A DNA stretch of 64,000 nucleotides from Prevotella sp. P3-122 (GCF_002251365.1 NZ_NPJH01000002.1:1-64000), one strand, 5' to 3'. Positions 18,306-27,640 are shown, numbered from the stretch's first letter. Notes: generated by a model from the letters alone, not told the origin. A program made the numbers and translations.

Positions 18306-19244
18306 ATGATTTCTGTTATTATCCCTGTCTATAATGCTGAAAGCACATTGCGAAGGTGTTTGGATAGCATACTAAATCAGCTGTACAGTTCTTTGGAAAT
18401 CATTTTAGTAGATGACGGGAGCAAGGATAATAGTGGTCGCATATGCGATGAGTATGGAGAACAAGATGATAGAATTATTGTCATTCATCAAGGAAACAAA
18501 GGCGTTTGTTTAGCGAGAAACAGAGGATTGGATATCGCAAAAGGAGAGTATGTGGGATTTGTAGATTCTGACGATTATATCGATCCGGATTATTTTAAAA
18601 TACTCCTTGATAATATGGGGAAAAGTAAAACTGATATTTGTTTTTCAGCATTAGAGGAGGTTCCTAACATTGCTCCATCAACCTTTATATCAAATAAAAA
18701 TGACTTAGTCTCTCTCATCATAGGACAGAAGTTCGGTAACAATGCTGGGCCTTTCAATAAGCTGTTTAAGAATTCTATTATCGGTTCTCTCAGATTTGAT
18801 AAAGATATATTTGTGGGAGAAGATACGCTCTTCGACGTAGAATATGCCAAAAAGTGTAGAAATGGTGTATTCGTAAATAAGGTAATGTACCATTATGACC
18901 AGCGTACATCAAGTAGTTCTTACATGAGCGATCCTTCGAAATTATTTAAGTACCTGACTTATGCAGAGTCCAGAAAAAAAATGCTTCTTGATACATCCAC
19001 GCTATCTGATAAGTGTCGTGAGATGTTAATACATTCTTATTTGAATAGTATCCTTAATTGTTATTACCAGTCTCGCTATTTTCACAATCAGAAAGAAGAA
19101 AGAAGAATGTGTCATGTTATGAAAGAGGCATTGAAAACTTATCGACATGATAATTTGCCGATAAGACAGAAATTTACCTACTGGATGATGGGATATTTTC
19201 CTTCCATTTTCCCTGTTTGGAATGCTATCAATACAAGGCTATAA
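18306..19244 (+). CDS. Glycosyltransferase family 2
   Basis: 312 residues. ISVIIPVYNAESTLRRCLDSIL, ILVDDGSKDNSG and YVGFVDSDDYIDPDYF are the canonical GT2 sites; FNKLFKNSII and VGEDTLFDVEY follow as in bacterial capsule transferases. No membrane segment. Located 33 bp behind the previous transferase. Confidence 0.88.
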   Translation: MISVIIPVYNAESTLRRCLDSILNQLYSSLEIILVDDGSKDNSGRICDEYGEQDDRIIVIHQGNKGVCLARNRGLDIAKGEYVGFVDSDDYIDPDYFKILLDNMGKSKTDICFSALEEVPNIAPSTFISNKNDLVSLIIGQKFGNNAGPFNKLFKNSIIGSLRFDKDIFVGEDTLFDVEYAKKCRNGVFVNKVMYHYDQRTSSSSYMSDPSKLFKYLTYAESRKKMLLDTSTLSDKCREMLIHSYLNSILNCYYQSRYFHNQKEERRMCHVMKEALKTYRHDNLPIRQKFTYWMMGYFPSIFPVWNAINTRL

Positions 19245-19250
19245 GAAAAG

Positions 19251-19907
19251 ATGAATCGATTAATTTATTATCTTCGTATTTACCCCAAGTCTCTTCTCTT
19301 CTGTCTCCGATATCTACCTTTTCGTCAGGCGTTTCGGATTCCGATCCTTGTGAGCAAACTGAAGGTTGGGACGTTACACAGGGGCGACATCGTCTTTACC
19401 TCGGAACCACGGCGGGCAAGGGTCGTATTGGGGTTCACTGGGACAGAGCGAAGAGATAGTCGTGCAGCTTATCTCTCTGTTCATGAAGGTGGAAAACTCG
19501 TGCTGGGAGAGCATATAACGATAGAGAGGGGTACGGCTATCGTCATCAACGGAGCGCGGCTGGCGATAGGCAACAACTTCTTCTGCAATGGCGACTGCTT
19601 CTTCACATGTGACCGCGACATCACTATCGGTAACGACAATCTTTATGGCTGGCGGGTCGAGATGAATACCACTGACGGGCACGACATCTTCGAAAATGGT
19701 CAGAGGAAGGAGCGGAGCAAGCCGATCACCATTGGCAATCATGTATGGATCTGCTCTGGCAGTCATATCGGCAAAGGGGTGGTGATAGCCGACGACTGTG
19801 TCGTGGCACAACGGTCACTGGTCATCAAAAAACACCTCACGCCACACACACTCATCGGCGGTATGCCGGCAAAGGATATTAAGAGTGGGATAGCATGGAA
19901 GGGTTAG
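19251..19907 (+). CDS. Hexapeptide-repeat O-acetyltransferase
   Basis: 218 residues. After a basic N-terminal third, the sequence turns into left-handed beta-helix repeats (ITIERGTAIVINGARLAIGNN, ITIGNDNLYG) and ends with GNHVWICSGSHIGKGVVIADDCVVAQ and IGGMPAKDIK, the signature of WcaF/CysE-like acetyltransferases. The His in NHVW may contact CoA or substrate. It would acetylate the sugar polymer or its precursor. Its base composition is clearly richer in G+C than the preceding genes, hinting at a different origin. Confidence 0.82.
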   Translation: MNRLIYYLRIYPKSLLFCLRYLPFRQAFRIPILVSKLKVGTLHRGDIVFTSEPRRARVVLGFTGTERRDSRAAYLSVHEGGKLVLGEHITIERGTAIVINGARLAIGNNFFCNGDCFFTCDRDITIGNDNLYGWRVEMNTTDGHDIFENGQRKERSKPITIGNHVWICSGSHIGKGVVIADDCVVAQRSLVIKKHLTPHTLIGGMPAKDIKSGIAWKG

Positions 19908-19942
19908 ACAGCAGAGGTTCGGCTGAAGAATCTAAATGCACA

Positions 19943-20158
19943 ATGAATGTACGAATGATGAACATTGCTTTTATCATCGAGTCGGACTATAACTCCGGTG
20001 GTATGGAACGGATGCTCAGCACCATGGCCAACAGGCTAACGGAGTGGTTTGACATCACTACCATCACGGCGTTCAACGAGGGGAGAGCACTCTGTGATTA
20101 CACCTTTGCTATGGGAAAATTAGACAAACAGAAAGGTAGAGTCGCTAATTTTTTGTAA
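19943..20158 (+). pseudogene. Glycosyltransferase family 4, N-terminal remnant
   Basis: About 71 codons. MMNIAFIIESDYNSGGMERMLSTMANRL is the usual start of a GT4 transferase (first strand, GGxER loop and helix), then ITTITAFNEG. The frame ends soon after and no C-terminal donor domain is found, not even beyond the IS630 copy, so the cut predates or is independent of that insertion. The frame remains open upstream to 19895 inside the acetyltransferase gene. Confidence 0.75.
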
Positions 20159-20181
20159 ACTTCGTATTTGTGTTATCTTTG
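20152..20181 (+). promoter_or_regulatory. Promoter cut off from its gene by IS630
   Basis: TTTG (20152-20155), 18 bp, TATCTTTG (20174-20181). Joining the sequence on both sides of the IS630 copy places this promoter about 40 bp before the ATG of the GT2 gene at 21539, so it was probably that gene's promoter. Confidence 0.55.
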
Positions 20182-20191
20182 CGAACTATTA

Positions 20192-21512
20192 GTCTGTAAA
20201 GTCTAAAAAGTGACAATAGGATACAAATGTTTGAGTTTGATTCTGGCATCGTCTGTTGTGAATTGCCAGTCCACCCCTTTCTGCATAGCATTCCTATCAG
20301 TGTGCCATTTCTCGAGTTCAGAGTTCAAGTCTTCCAAATTATCAATTCTCCGTTTCCCGAGGCATTGTTTAGATAACGCAGACAACTCAATCTCTGCTAT
20401 GTCGAGCCAACTTCCATGCTTGGGTGTATAATGGAATTCGAATCTTTTGGCGAGTCTTAGTGCTTCTGCTGGCGGAAATGTCTCATAGAAAGAACTTTTG
20501 TCATGGGTGTCGAGATTGTCACACACCATGATAATCTTTTCAGCATTAGGATAAACTTCGTTAGCAAGCCATTTCATCTGTTTGGCCCAGTCAGTCTTTG
20601 TTCTATGCTCTAATGCTTTAGCATGGCGAAATCCTGCAAGAGGCTCTGTAAAAAGGAATATACTACAAGTACAATTGCGGACGTATTCACTATCTTGGAT
20701 GAGAGCACCATTCTTCTTACGACGTCCTTGGCGCGCATCTGCCAGCAATTGTAGAGGCTTTTCGTCCATGCAGACAACAGGAAACCGTTCGTCATACGGA
20801 CGGCTATATACTTCCAGCACATCCTCCATGCAAGCGGCAAAATCAGCGCTTTGTTCCTTTGGTATACACCATTCCTCAACAAGGTGTGGCTTGAGACTAT
20901 TCTCTTTCAATATCTTTCCCACTGTTGTATGGCTTATCTTGTCTATGTAATTCATCTGTACCATCCTTTCTGACAACAGGCGTAGTGTCCATCTGCAATA
21001 TCCTTCAGGAGGATTGTGACAAGCCATGGCTATCACGTGTGCTTCCACTTCGCCTGTAATCTTGCTCTCCACCGGAGGCGTCTTACGTGTCTTGCGATAT
21101 ATGCATTCTATACCACTGACTTCATATTCTTTCAAAACCCGGCTGACAGTCTGCTTTTTTGTGCTCAACAAGTCTGCCAACTCTTCTGTTGTATATTGTT
21201 TCTTGCCTTTTCTGTTGCTATTGAGTAGAATTTGTGCGCGCCGTATCGTTCGAGCTGGGGATGTACCCTTGGAAAGTAATTGTTCCAGGAACTTTTGATC
21301 TTTCAGGGAGAGTGTTATGATGATTTTCTGTCTTGACATAGTTGAGTGTAACCCTTTGGGCATCAACTATAAATGTACGGAAAATAATTGACATAGACAA
21401 ATTTAATGCTCTAAAATTTAGCGCGTTAGACAACATTCTCCTTCCGCTGATAAACGTCCAGTTTGATTGCTGGTTAAGTAACTTGTTTTGTCACTTTTTA
21501 GACTTTACAGAC
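20192..21512. mobile_element. IS630-family insertion sequence, complete
   Basis: About 1.32 kb bounded by inverted repeats that begin GTCTGTAAAGTCTAAAAAGT on the left and match on the right in reverse. TA dinucleotides flank both ends (20190-20191 and 21513-21514), the target duplication of IS630/mariner elements. It carries one intact transposase gene on the minus strand. It lies between a promoter and the GT2 gene at 21539. Confidence 0.9.
20203..21339 (-). CDS. IS630-family transposase
   Basis: 378 residues from the ATG at 21339 (an ATG at 21363 is also possible). An N-terminal helix-turn-helix part (YTTEELADLLSTKKQTVSRVLKEY) recognises the ends; the DDE catalytic core shows VCMDEKP, VCDNLDTH and DIAEIELSALSKQCL. 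It would cut and paste the element at TA sites. All three acidic residues are present, so the element may still be mobile. The stop lies within or next to the left inverted repeat. Confidence 0.92.
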   Translation of the reverse strand: MSRQKIIITLSLKDQKFLEQLLSKGTSPARTIRRAQILLNSNRKGKKQYTTEELADLLSTKKQTVSRVLKEYEVSGIECIYRKTRKTPPVESKITGEVEAHVIAMACHNPPEGYCRWTLRLLSERMVQMNYIDKISHTTVGKILKENSLKPHLVEEWCIPKEQSADFAACMEDVLEVYSRPYDERFPVVCMDEKPLQLLADARQGRRKKNGALIQDSEYVRNCTCSIFLFTEPLAGFRHAKALEHRTKTDWAKQMKWLANEVYPNAEKIIMVCDNLDTHDKSSFYETFPPAEALRLAKRFEFHYTPKHGSWLDIAEIELSALSKQCLGKRRIDNLEDLNSELEKWHTDRNAMQKGVDWQFTTDDARIKLKHLYPIVTF

Positions 21513-21538
21513 TACTAGTGATTCAAAATAATAACAAA

Positions 21539-22498
21539 ATGAAAATAAGTATCATTGTACCTGTATATAACGTTGAGAAATATCTCAAAAGATGTGTGTA
21601 TTCACTTCTCTGTCAAGACCTACCGTCATCTGAGTACGAGATTATACTTGTTAACGACGGTTCTACAGACAACAGTGTATCTATAGCTAAGTCCTTCGCT
21701 AACAAGTATGACAACATCAGGCTTATTTCACAAGAAAACCAAGGGCTTAGTGGTGCTCGTAATACAGGATTAGCCTATGCTTCTGGAGAATATATTTTTT
21801 TTGTTGACTCAGATGACTTTGTAAAGCCAAATATCATCGGCAAGGTATATAACAAATGTATAGAAAACAACTTAGATATCTGTTTCTATGGATATGAGCT
21901 TTTGGACTCGGACCTAAATGTTATTAAATTATCTAAGCCATTACGCAAAACAGACAGAGTTTATACGGGATTTGAACTACTTCATCACACAAATGACATA
22001 GGTTCCGTGTGGAAATGTTTTTATTCTCGAAAACTTATTAAAGAGTACAAATTATCATTTTACCCGAAAATCACACATGAAGATTCAGACTTCAATTATG
22101 CCGCCTACGCAGTAGCGAAAAGAGTTATGGGTATAAACCTTATAGGGTATTCATATTATTGGAACGACAAATCATTATCTCACGAACGGGTTGTACCAAA
22201 AATTGCACATAACATTAAAAGCGATATAGTTGTTGCAAAAAGACTAAAAAACATAAGCAATAGAATCCCGACTTCAAAACGCATCATCAAGGACTACCTT
22301 CAAAGATCAAACTCTTTGGTTTTCTCTATTATTATACAACTATACAGGGAGAAATTACTATCAAAAGAAACAAAAAAGGAAATCTTTTCGTTCATGATCG
22401 AACAAGGACTCTTCCCAATAAAAGGCAGAACAGCATCTGTTAAGACTACACTTCTGGTGCCATTTGTCAACGCTTATTTTAGTATAATATGGAAGTAA
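21539..22498 (+). CDS. Glycosyltransferase family 2
   Basis: 319 residues from ATG 21539. MKISIIVPVYNVEKYLKRCV, IILVNDGSTDNSV and YIFFVDSDDFVKPN are the canonical sites; VWKCFYSRKLI and THEDSDFNYAAY follow. The frame extends upstream into the IS630 end with a TTG start, but the family begins at MKISI. The insertion separates it from its probable promoter at 20152, so expression may now depend on read-through or on IS sequences. AT-rich. Confidence 0.87.
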   Translation: MKISIIVPVYNVEKYLKRCVYSLLCQDLPSSEYEIILVNDGSTDNSVSIAKSFANKYDNIRLISQENQGLSGARNTGLAYASGEYIFFVDSDDFVKPNIIGKVYNKCIENNLDICFYGYELLDSDLNVIKLSKPLRKTDRVYTGFELLHHTNDIGSVWKCFYSRKLIKEYKLSFYPKITHEDSDFNYAAYAVAKRVMGINLIGYSYYWNDKSLSHERVVPKIAHNIKSDIVVAKRLKNISNRIPTSKRIIKDYLQRSNSLVFSIIIQLYREKLLSKETKKEIFSFMIEQGLFPIKGRTASVKTTLLVPFVNAYFSIIWK

Positions 22499-22752
22499 TT
22501 TATATGCTGTTTTTCCTTCAAAGCATTTGAAGACAACAGTAAACAACTTAACTTTACAGATATATAGTTATCCACAGAAACAAAGAGCGACTAACTTGAA
22601 GACAATATGCATAAACAACATCAAGACGGCTTCGAATAAGATGTTCTGTAAGGTATACCAAAAGGAATAGCGCAAGGCATAGACTAAAAAATGTTACATT
22701 CAAGGCTATTCTCGCATTAAGATTGCGGACAACCTTAAGACAAAAACAATAA

Positions 22753-23937
22753 ATGAAAACAATACTGATTTCGATACATACACCGTACAAAGAGAATGTA
22801 CGCGGCATATCGGCCCTACCCTACCACATGATGGTGAAAAGGGAAAAGGGCATGAAGGTGGAGGTGTATTCGTTCAACTGCAACAACCTCAGCAGGGAAC
22901 AGATTGCTGTGGCAGAAAAGGAACTGGACGTTAAGATACACCTTATACCACAGCCAGCATGGTTCAAGTGGATATTCAAGCTGCATCTGCTGTTCGTAAG
23001 GGTGTTTCTGAAATATCCGTTGCACAACTATATCACATTGCCAAAGAACTATGAAACGGAGATAAGGTCGAAGAAGCCGGACATGATATGGGTGTACGGC
23101 GAGGAGTTGTCGAGGATTTCAAGGATGTTCCCCGACACAGAGGTGGTACATACCCTGCCCGACTCAGAGGCTCTATACTACCACAGGATGCTGGGATGCC
23201 GTTTCGTGATGAACGACTGGAAGAAATACTGGCGGTGCGCCATAATGTACAGGAAGTTCAGAAGGATGGAACGGGACTTTGCAAACAGGGCAAACATTAC
23301 ATACCATCTGGTTGGAGAGGAGGATGCCAGGTTCCTGAGGGATATGAACCCAGGCATAAGGGCGAGGTTTATCCGCCATCCACACTACGAGGTTCATGAC
23401 CCAGAGCATGAAATATCATTCCATAAGGGCCAGACAAGGCTGCTCGTTGCCGGACAGTACAACTACTACATGCAGCAGGATGCGGACGAGATGGTGGCGG
23501 CATTGGTATCGGCCAACAACAGGGAGATGTTGCAAGAGCACTTCGTCATCACCTTCCTGGGCCGTGGCTGGGAACAGCACGCTGTAACGCTGAAAGAGGC
23601 GGGATGGACCGTCAACCACGTGACGTTTGCACCAGACTATATCGAAGAGGTGCGCAAGCACGACATACAGATTACGCCAATCAGCATCGGCACAGGAACC
23701 AAGGGAAAGGTGCTGGATGCTCTGGCCAACGGATTGTTGGTCATCGGCTCATGGTATGCCATGGAGAATATCGCAGTGGTGAACGGCGTGTCGTGCGTGG
23801 TGTATGACTGCCCTGCAGACATGCCAGGAATACTCTCTGATATTGTTGACAACAGAGAAAAATATGAGGAGATGGCGAGAAAGGGGCGTGAAGCTGTGCT
23901 GAGGGAGCATAAGAGGGGAATGAGATTACCCAGATAA
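22753..23937 (+). CDS. GT-B glycosyltransferase (GT4-like)
   Basis: 394 residues. An N-terminal domain starting MKTILISIHTPYKENVRGIS is followed by a donor domain with LLVAGQYNYYMQQDADEM, VITFLGRGWEQ and ISIGTGTKGKVLDALANGLLVIG, the glycine-rich helix region of GT4 enzymes; the E-x7-E pair is not clear. It ends KRGMRLPR directly at the start of the repeat array. It is richer in G+C than the genes before it. The 254 bp before it show no gene. Confidence 0.75.
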   Translation: MKTILISIHTPYKENVRGISALPYHMMVKREKGMKVEVYSFNCNNLSREQIAVAEKELDVKIHLIPQPAWFKWIFKLHLLFVRVFLKYPLHNYITLPKNYETEIRSKKPDMIWVYGEELSRISRMFPDTEVVHTLPDSEALYYHRMLGCRFVMNDWKKYWRCAIMYRKFRRMERDFANRANITYHLVGEEDARFLRDMNPGIRARFIRHPHYEVHDPEHEISFHKGQTRLLVAGQYNYYMQQDADEMVAALVSANNREMLQEHFVITFLGRGWEQHAVTLKEAGWTVNHVTFAPDYIEEVRKHDIQITPISIGTGTKGKVLDALANGLLVIGSWYAMENIAVVNGVSCVVYDCPADMPGILSDIVDNREKYEEMARKGREAVLREHKRGMRLPR

Positions 23938-23949
23938 CCAAACCAGGGG

Positions 23950-24795
23950 TTGCATGCAGACGAAATCTGTGGAAATCTGTGAAATCTGTGGGACAAGAAT
24001 AAGTGGAGGTAATTAGGTCCACAGATGACACGGATGTCCGCAGGCGGACGGGGATTATTATTGATGACTGATTGCTGATGCTATTTATCCACAGATGACA
24101 CGGATGACACGGATTGGTTAGGACAAGGGATGTATGGAGACGAAATCTGTGGAAATCTGTGAAATCCGTGGGACAAGAATAATTGGAGGTAATAAGGCCC
24201 ACAGATAACACAGATTACACAGATAAGTAGGACAAAAGCATGCCAACAGACGAAATCTGTGAAATCTGTGGGACAAGAATAAGTGGAAGGAATAAAGCCC
24301 ACGGATGACACAGATTACACAGATAAGTAGGACAAAGGATGCCAAGAGACGAAATCTGTGAAATCTGTGGGACAAGAATAAGTGGAAGGAATAAAGCCCA
24401 CAGATGACACAGATTACACAGATAAGTAGGACAAAAGCATGCCAAGAGACGAAATCTGTGAAATCTGTGGGACAAGAATAAGTGGAAGGAATAAAGCCCA
24501 CGGATGACACAGATTACACAGATAAGTAGGAAAAAGGATGCCAGGTGACGAAATCCGTGGAAATCTGTAAATCCATGGGACAAGAATAATTGGAGGTAAT
24601 AAGGCCCACAGATGACACAGATGACACGGATTAGTTAGGACAAGGAATGCCAGGTGACGAAATCCGTGGAAGCTGTAAATCTTTGGGACAAGAATAATTG
24701 GAGGTAATAAGGCCCACAGATTACACAGATTACACAGATAAGTAGGAAAAAGGCTGCACGGAGACAAAACGCGTGGAATCCGTGGAACAAGAATT
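23950..24795. repeat. Tandem array of palindromic ATCTGTG/CACAGAT units
   Basis: Six to seven imperfect units. The shared string GACAAGAATAA recurs at about 23993, 24173, 24271, 24371, 24471, 24580 and 24688, giving periods close to 100-109 bp (the first is longer). Each unit has a left arm of ATCTGTG motifs, a linker of about 25 bp (acaagaataattggaggtaataagg) and a right arm of CACAGAT motifs, so the arms can pair. Units differ by a few bases, and there are no unique spacers. Minus-strand open frames across it are by-products of the repeat. Confidence 0.85.
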
Positions 24796-24804
24796 ATATT
24801 ACTG

Positions 24805-25176
24805 ATGACAGACAACGAAATAACATTCAGAATACGTGGAGCAATATTTGACGTATATAACGAGTTAGGCCCTGGCCTACTTGAATCTATATACGAAGAA
24901 GCATTAATAGTTGCCTTAAAAAATCGGGGGCTAAACGTAGAACAACAGGTATCTGTGCCTGTAATATTTCAAGGCAAAAGATTACCATGTGATTACAGAA
25001 TAGACATTCTTGTTGAAAAGAGAGTAATTATTGAACTAAAGTCAGTACAAGAAGTTAAGAATGTATTCCATCTGCAATTGCTTACATATATGAAAATATC
25101 TAAGATTCACATAGGTATACTTGTAAATTTCAATTGTGACAACATCAATAACAATATATTCCGTAAAATCATCTGA
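24805..25176 (+). CDS. GxxExxY protein (PD-(D/E)XK nuclease-like)
   Basis: 123 residues. RGAIFDVYNELGPGLLESIYEEAL contains the name-giving G-x-x-E-x-x-Y motif (GLLESIY), and the second half has CDYRIDILVEKRVIIELKSV, which resembles the D...ExK core of PD-(D/E)XK nucleases. The biological role of the family is not established to my knowledge. The gene sits exactly where the linker of one repeat unit would be: the left arm ends about 25 bp before the ATG, and a right arm resumes about 35 bp after the stop. It is intact. Confidence 0.85.
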   Translation: MTDNEITFRIRGAIFDVYNELGPGLLESIYEEALIVALKNRGLNVEQQVSVPVIFQGKRLPCDYRIDILVEKRVIIELKSVQEVKNVFHLQLLTYMKISKIHIGILVNFNCDNINNNIFRKII

Positions 25177-25197
25177 TTAAGCTTATTTTCAAGCTCA

Positions 25198-25345
25198 TCA
25201 CTTGACGGAATAACAAAGCCCACAGATTACACAGATGACACGGATTAGTTAGGACAATGAATGCCAGATGACGAAATCTGTGGAAATCTGTGAAATCCGT
25301 GGGACAAGAATAATTGGAGGCAATTAGGTCCAGGGATGACACAGA
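25198..25345. repeat. Repeat arm and one further unit after the GxxExxY gene
   Basis: From GGAATAACAAAGCCCACAGATT the right arm of the interrupted unit resumes, followed by a full left arm, the GACAAGAATAATTGGAGGCAATTAGG linker and the beginning of another right arm. It continues the array at 23950-24795. Confidence 0.8.
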
Positions 25346-25463
25346 TAATCAAATTGAGAGATATTTGTAGAATTGGTGGAATACTTGGGATAGGCAAGAA
25401 TAAAAAGGAAATGAGAAACTGTATGGCAAAATAATTGTTTTAAAGAACGAATAATTCAGAAAA

Positions 25464-26481
25464 ATGAGAGACAGATTATTAAGATACTTTTTATCATGGT
25501 TATATTGGTTTCCTATTATCAGGCACAATATTGCCTGTAGGAAATCACTACTTAAGCCTTTATATAAAAAGAGATGTGAAGATGGTTTATCTTGCAATGA
25601 AGGAGACAGAAAGATAATATACATGGTATTACCAGAGACCACGTTCTCTGGAGGTCTATCAGACAGGCTAAGGGCTACAGTTGCAATATACAAACAATGC
25701 AATACTAAGAACTTACCATTCAGAATTGTCTTTGAGCCGCTGCACCTTCAGGACTACCTGGTTCCAAACAAATATGACTGGAGGATATCATCAAAGGATA
25801 TATGTTTCGACACTAACAAAGTTTATCCATGCACTCTCCTCACATATCACGCAAGCACACGAAACAGATACCAGCAGTTTGTACAAAACACCATACTCAG
25901 TTACTATCTGAAGCAACCTTATCAGCAGATACATGTTTACTCAAACATGATTTGCAAGGATGAGGAATACGGAGCGTTGTTCAATGATCTATTCAAGCCG
26001 TCAGCAGAGTTGCAGGAACTTATCGATTATCATCTGAACAAAATAGGAGGCAGCAATACGTATGTATCATTGACTTTCCGTTTCCGACAACTTCTCGGAG
26101 ATTTCAAGGAGGGAGGAGAAACTCTTCCCGAAGCTCAAAGAGAACCATACATAGCAAGATGTCTGAAGTGCATAGAAAAATCACGACAGATATCCAGAAA
26201 AAAAGATTCTCGTTACACCCGACTCCTCCACATTCCTCACAAGGGTAGTGGAAGACGAAAGGATATCGGAATATACCTATCTAATTCCAGGCAAAGTGGT
26301 ACATATAGGATTCACATCAGACGCAAGCAAGCAAACTTACATGAAGTCATTTGTTGACTACTTTATGCTTGCTAATGCCGAAGAAATATTTCTCGTAAGA
26401 GACAAGAAGATGTATCATAGCGGCTTCCCATATAGAGCTGCATTACTTAAAAGAAAGAAATACTCAGAAATAAGTCTTTAG
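25464..26481 (+). pseudogene. Fucosyltransferase-like glycosyltransferase, split by a one-base shift in an A7 run
   Basis: Two frames make one protein of about 338 residues. Frame 1 (from ATG 25464) has FSGGLSDRLRATVAIYKQC (61-79) and SLTFRFRQLLGD, reminiscent of bacterial fucosyltransferase-like GT-B enzymes. After the seven As at 26198-26204 the sensible sequence moves to the +1 frame (KKILVTPDSSTFLTRVVEDE...YLIPGKVVHI) and ends at 26481. With six As the gene is whole. This could be phase variation by slippage, a recent mutation or a sequencing error. The family call is tentative. Confidence 0.65.
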
Positions 26482-26493
26482 AAAAGCAATAAC

Positions 26494-27639
26494 ATGGTTT
26501 TATACTTATTATTCTATATAGTTGCTTTATACGCATACTTAACGACTGTAAAGTCGAAGCAGAAGAATGTAAACTTCCTGTTTTACTATTTCGTATGCTC
26601 TACCATATTCGTGGGTATCTCCGACATGCTTGGAGGATATGACAGGTATATATATGCGGATTTGTTCAATGATGTGACAAACAACATAGACAACGGAGGC
26701 AACATATTCCAAAGTTTTATCTTTGAGTTGTACGACAAGGAAATAGGCTATGACTTCCTGAATGTTGCAATAGCTATCATTACAAAAAACAGGTATATCT
26801 TTATTTTTATCGTAACAGTAATGATATACACCCTGCTATACAGGTCTTTCAAGCAGTATGTGGAGAACTACCCGTTTGGGGTGATGTTATTCTTGGCGTT
26901 GATGTTCTTCTTTACATTCACCTACCTGAGGCAGATGTTAGGGGTGGGCATAGCATGGTTATCCATTAAATATATCATACAGAGACGGCCTTGGCCATTT
27001 GTAGGTGTAATGGCACTGGCATTCCTGTTCCATAACTCGGCGTTGATATTCTTCCCAATGTACTTCATACCGGTAAGGAAGTTCACTAAGAATACAATCA
27101 TTACTGTAATGGGATTGTGCCTGCTTATTGGATTAACTCCATTACCTTCAGCTATGTTTGCCGCATATGGAGATGTTTCTGACTCTGGCGAACGTGCTGC
27201 AGGGTATGTTGAGGACACGAGCGGCTTCCGTATAGCCTACCTCATAGAGGCATGCTTCTTCCTGTTCTTTATATTATCAAAATACAGGACCATCCCCAAT
27301 GAGCCTAAAAGAGTTGTGCTGCTGAATATGGCTCTGGCTTTCTGCGGAATTCTATTATTCTTCATCAAATCAGAGAACGGTGGACGCTTGGGATGGTATT
27401 ATCTTATGGGACTATTCGCAACATTGAGTTACATAGCATCAAGATGCAAAAAGACCGCCATACATAACGTCGGCTTAATAGTTGTATGCTTCTTCCTGTT
27501 CGTTAGAATTCTTGTGGCATGGGGAATACAATTGTACCCATACAAGACCTTCTTCACAAACGGACACAGAGAAGGTGACTTCATATATGAAAAATATGAA
27601 TATGACCAAAATTACGACAAAGACAAATTCTACAAATAA
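26494..27639 (+). CDS. wzy: EpsG-family polysaccharide polymerase (Wzy-like)
   Basis: 381 residues with about ten membrane segments. The order ISDMLGGYDRYIYADLF, FTYLRQMLGVGIAWLSIKYI and FLFHNSALIFFPMYFI is characteristic of the EpsG family, whose members are thought to polymerise lipid-linked repeat units at the outer face of the cytoplasmic membrane. It is the only polymerase candidate in the locus. It lies 12 bp behind the split fucosyltransferase-like gene and is followed by a GT2 start 1 bp beyond its stop, so these genes probably form one transcript. Confidence 0.8.
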   Translation: MVLYLLFYIVALYAYLTTVKSKQKNVNFLFYYFVCSTIFVGISDMLGGYDRYIYADLFNDVTNNIDNGGNIFQSFIFELYDKEIGYDFLNVAIAIITKNRYIFIFIVTVMIYTLLYRSFKQYVENYPFGVMLFLALMFFFTFTYLRQMLGVGIAWLSIKYIIQRRPWPFVGVMALAFLFHNSALIFFPMYFIPVRKFTKNTIITVMGLCLLIGLTPLPSAMFAAYGDVSDSGERAAGYVEDTSGFRIAYLIEACFFLFFILSKYRTIPNEPKRVVLLNMALAFCGILLFFIKSENGGRLGWYYLMGLFATLSYIASRCKKTAIHNVGLIVVCFFLFVRILVAWGIQLYPYKTFFTNGHREGDFIYEKYEYDQNYDKDKFYK

Positions 27640-27640
27640 A

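Noticed and set aside
22554..22808. Hydrophobic minus-strand frame of 84 codons
   Set aside because: Overlaps the start of the 22753 transferase, no family features, no promoter.
23990..24790. CRISPR array
   Set aside because: The period is about 100 bp, the whole unit repeats including the linker, there are no unique spacers, and no cas genes are nearby.
23637..24815. Several minus-strand open frames (about 76-156 codons) rich in FHRF, CVICVI and FLSHRF strings
   Set aside because: They are translations of the ATCTGTG/CACAGAT repeat units, lack starts with promoters and change with unit number.
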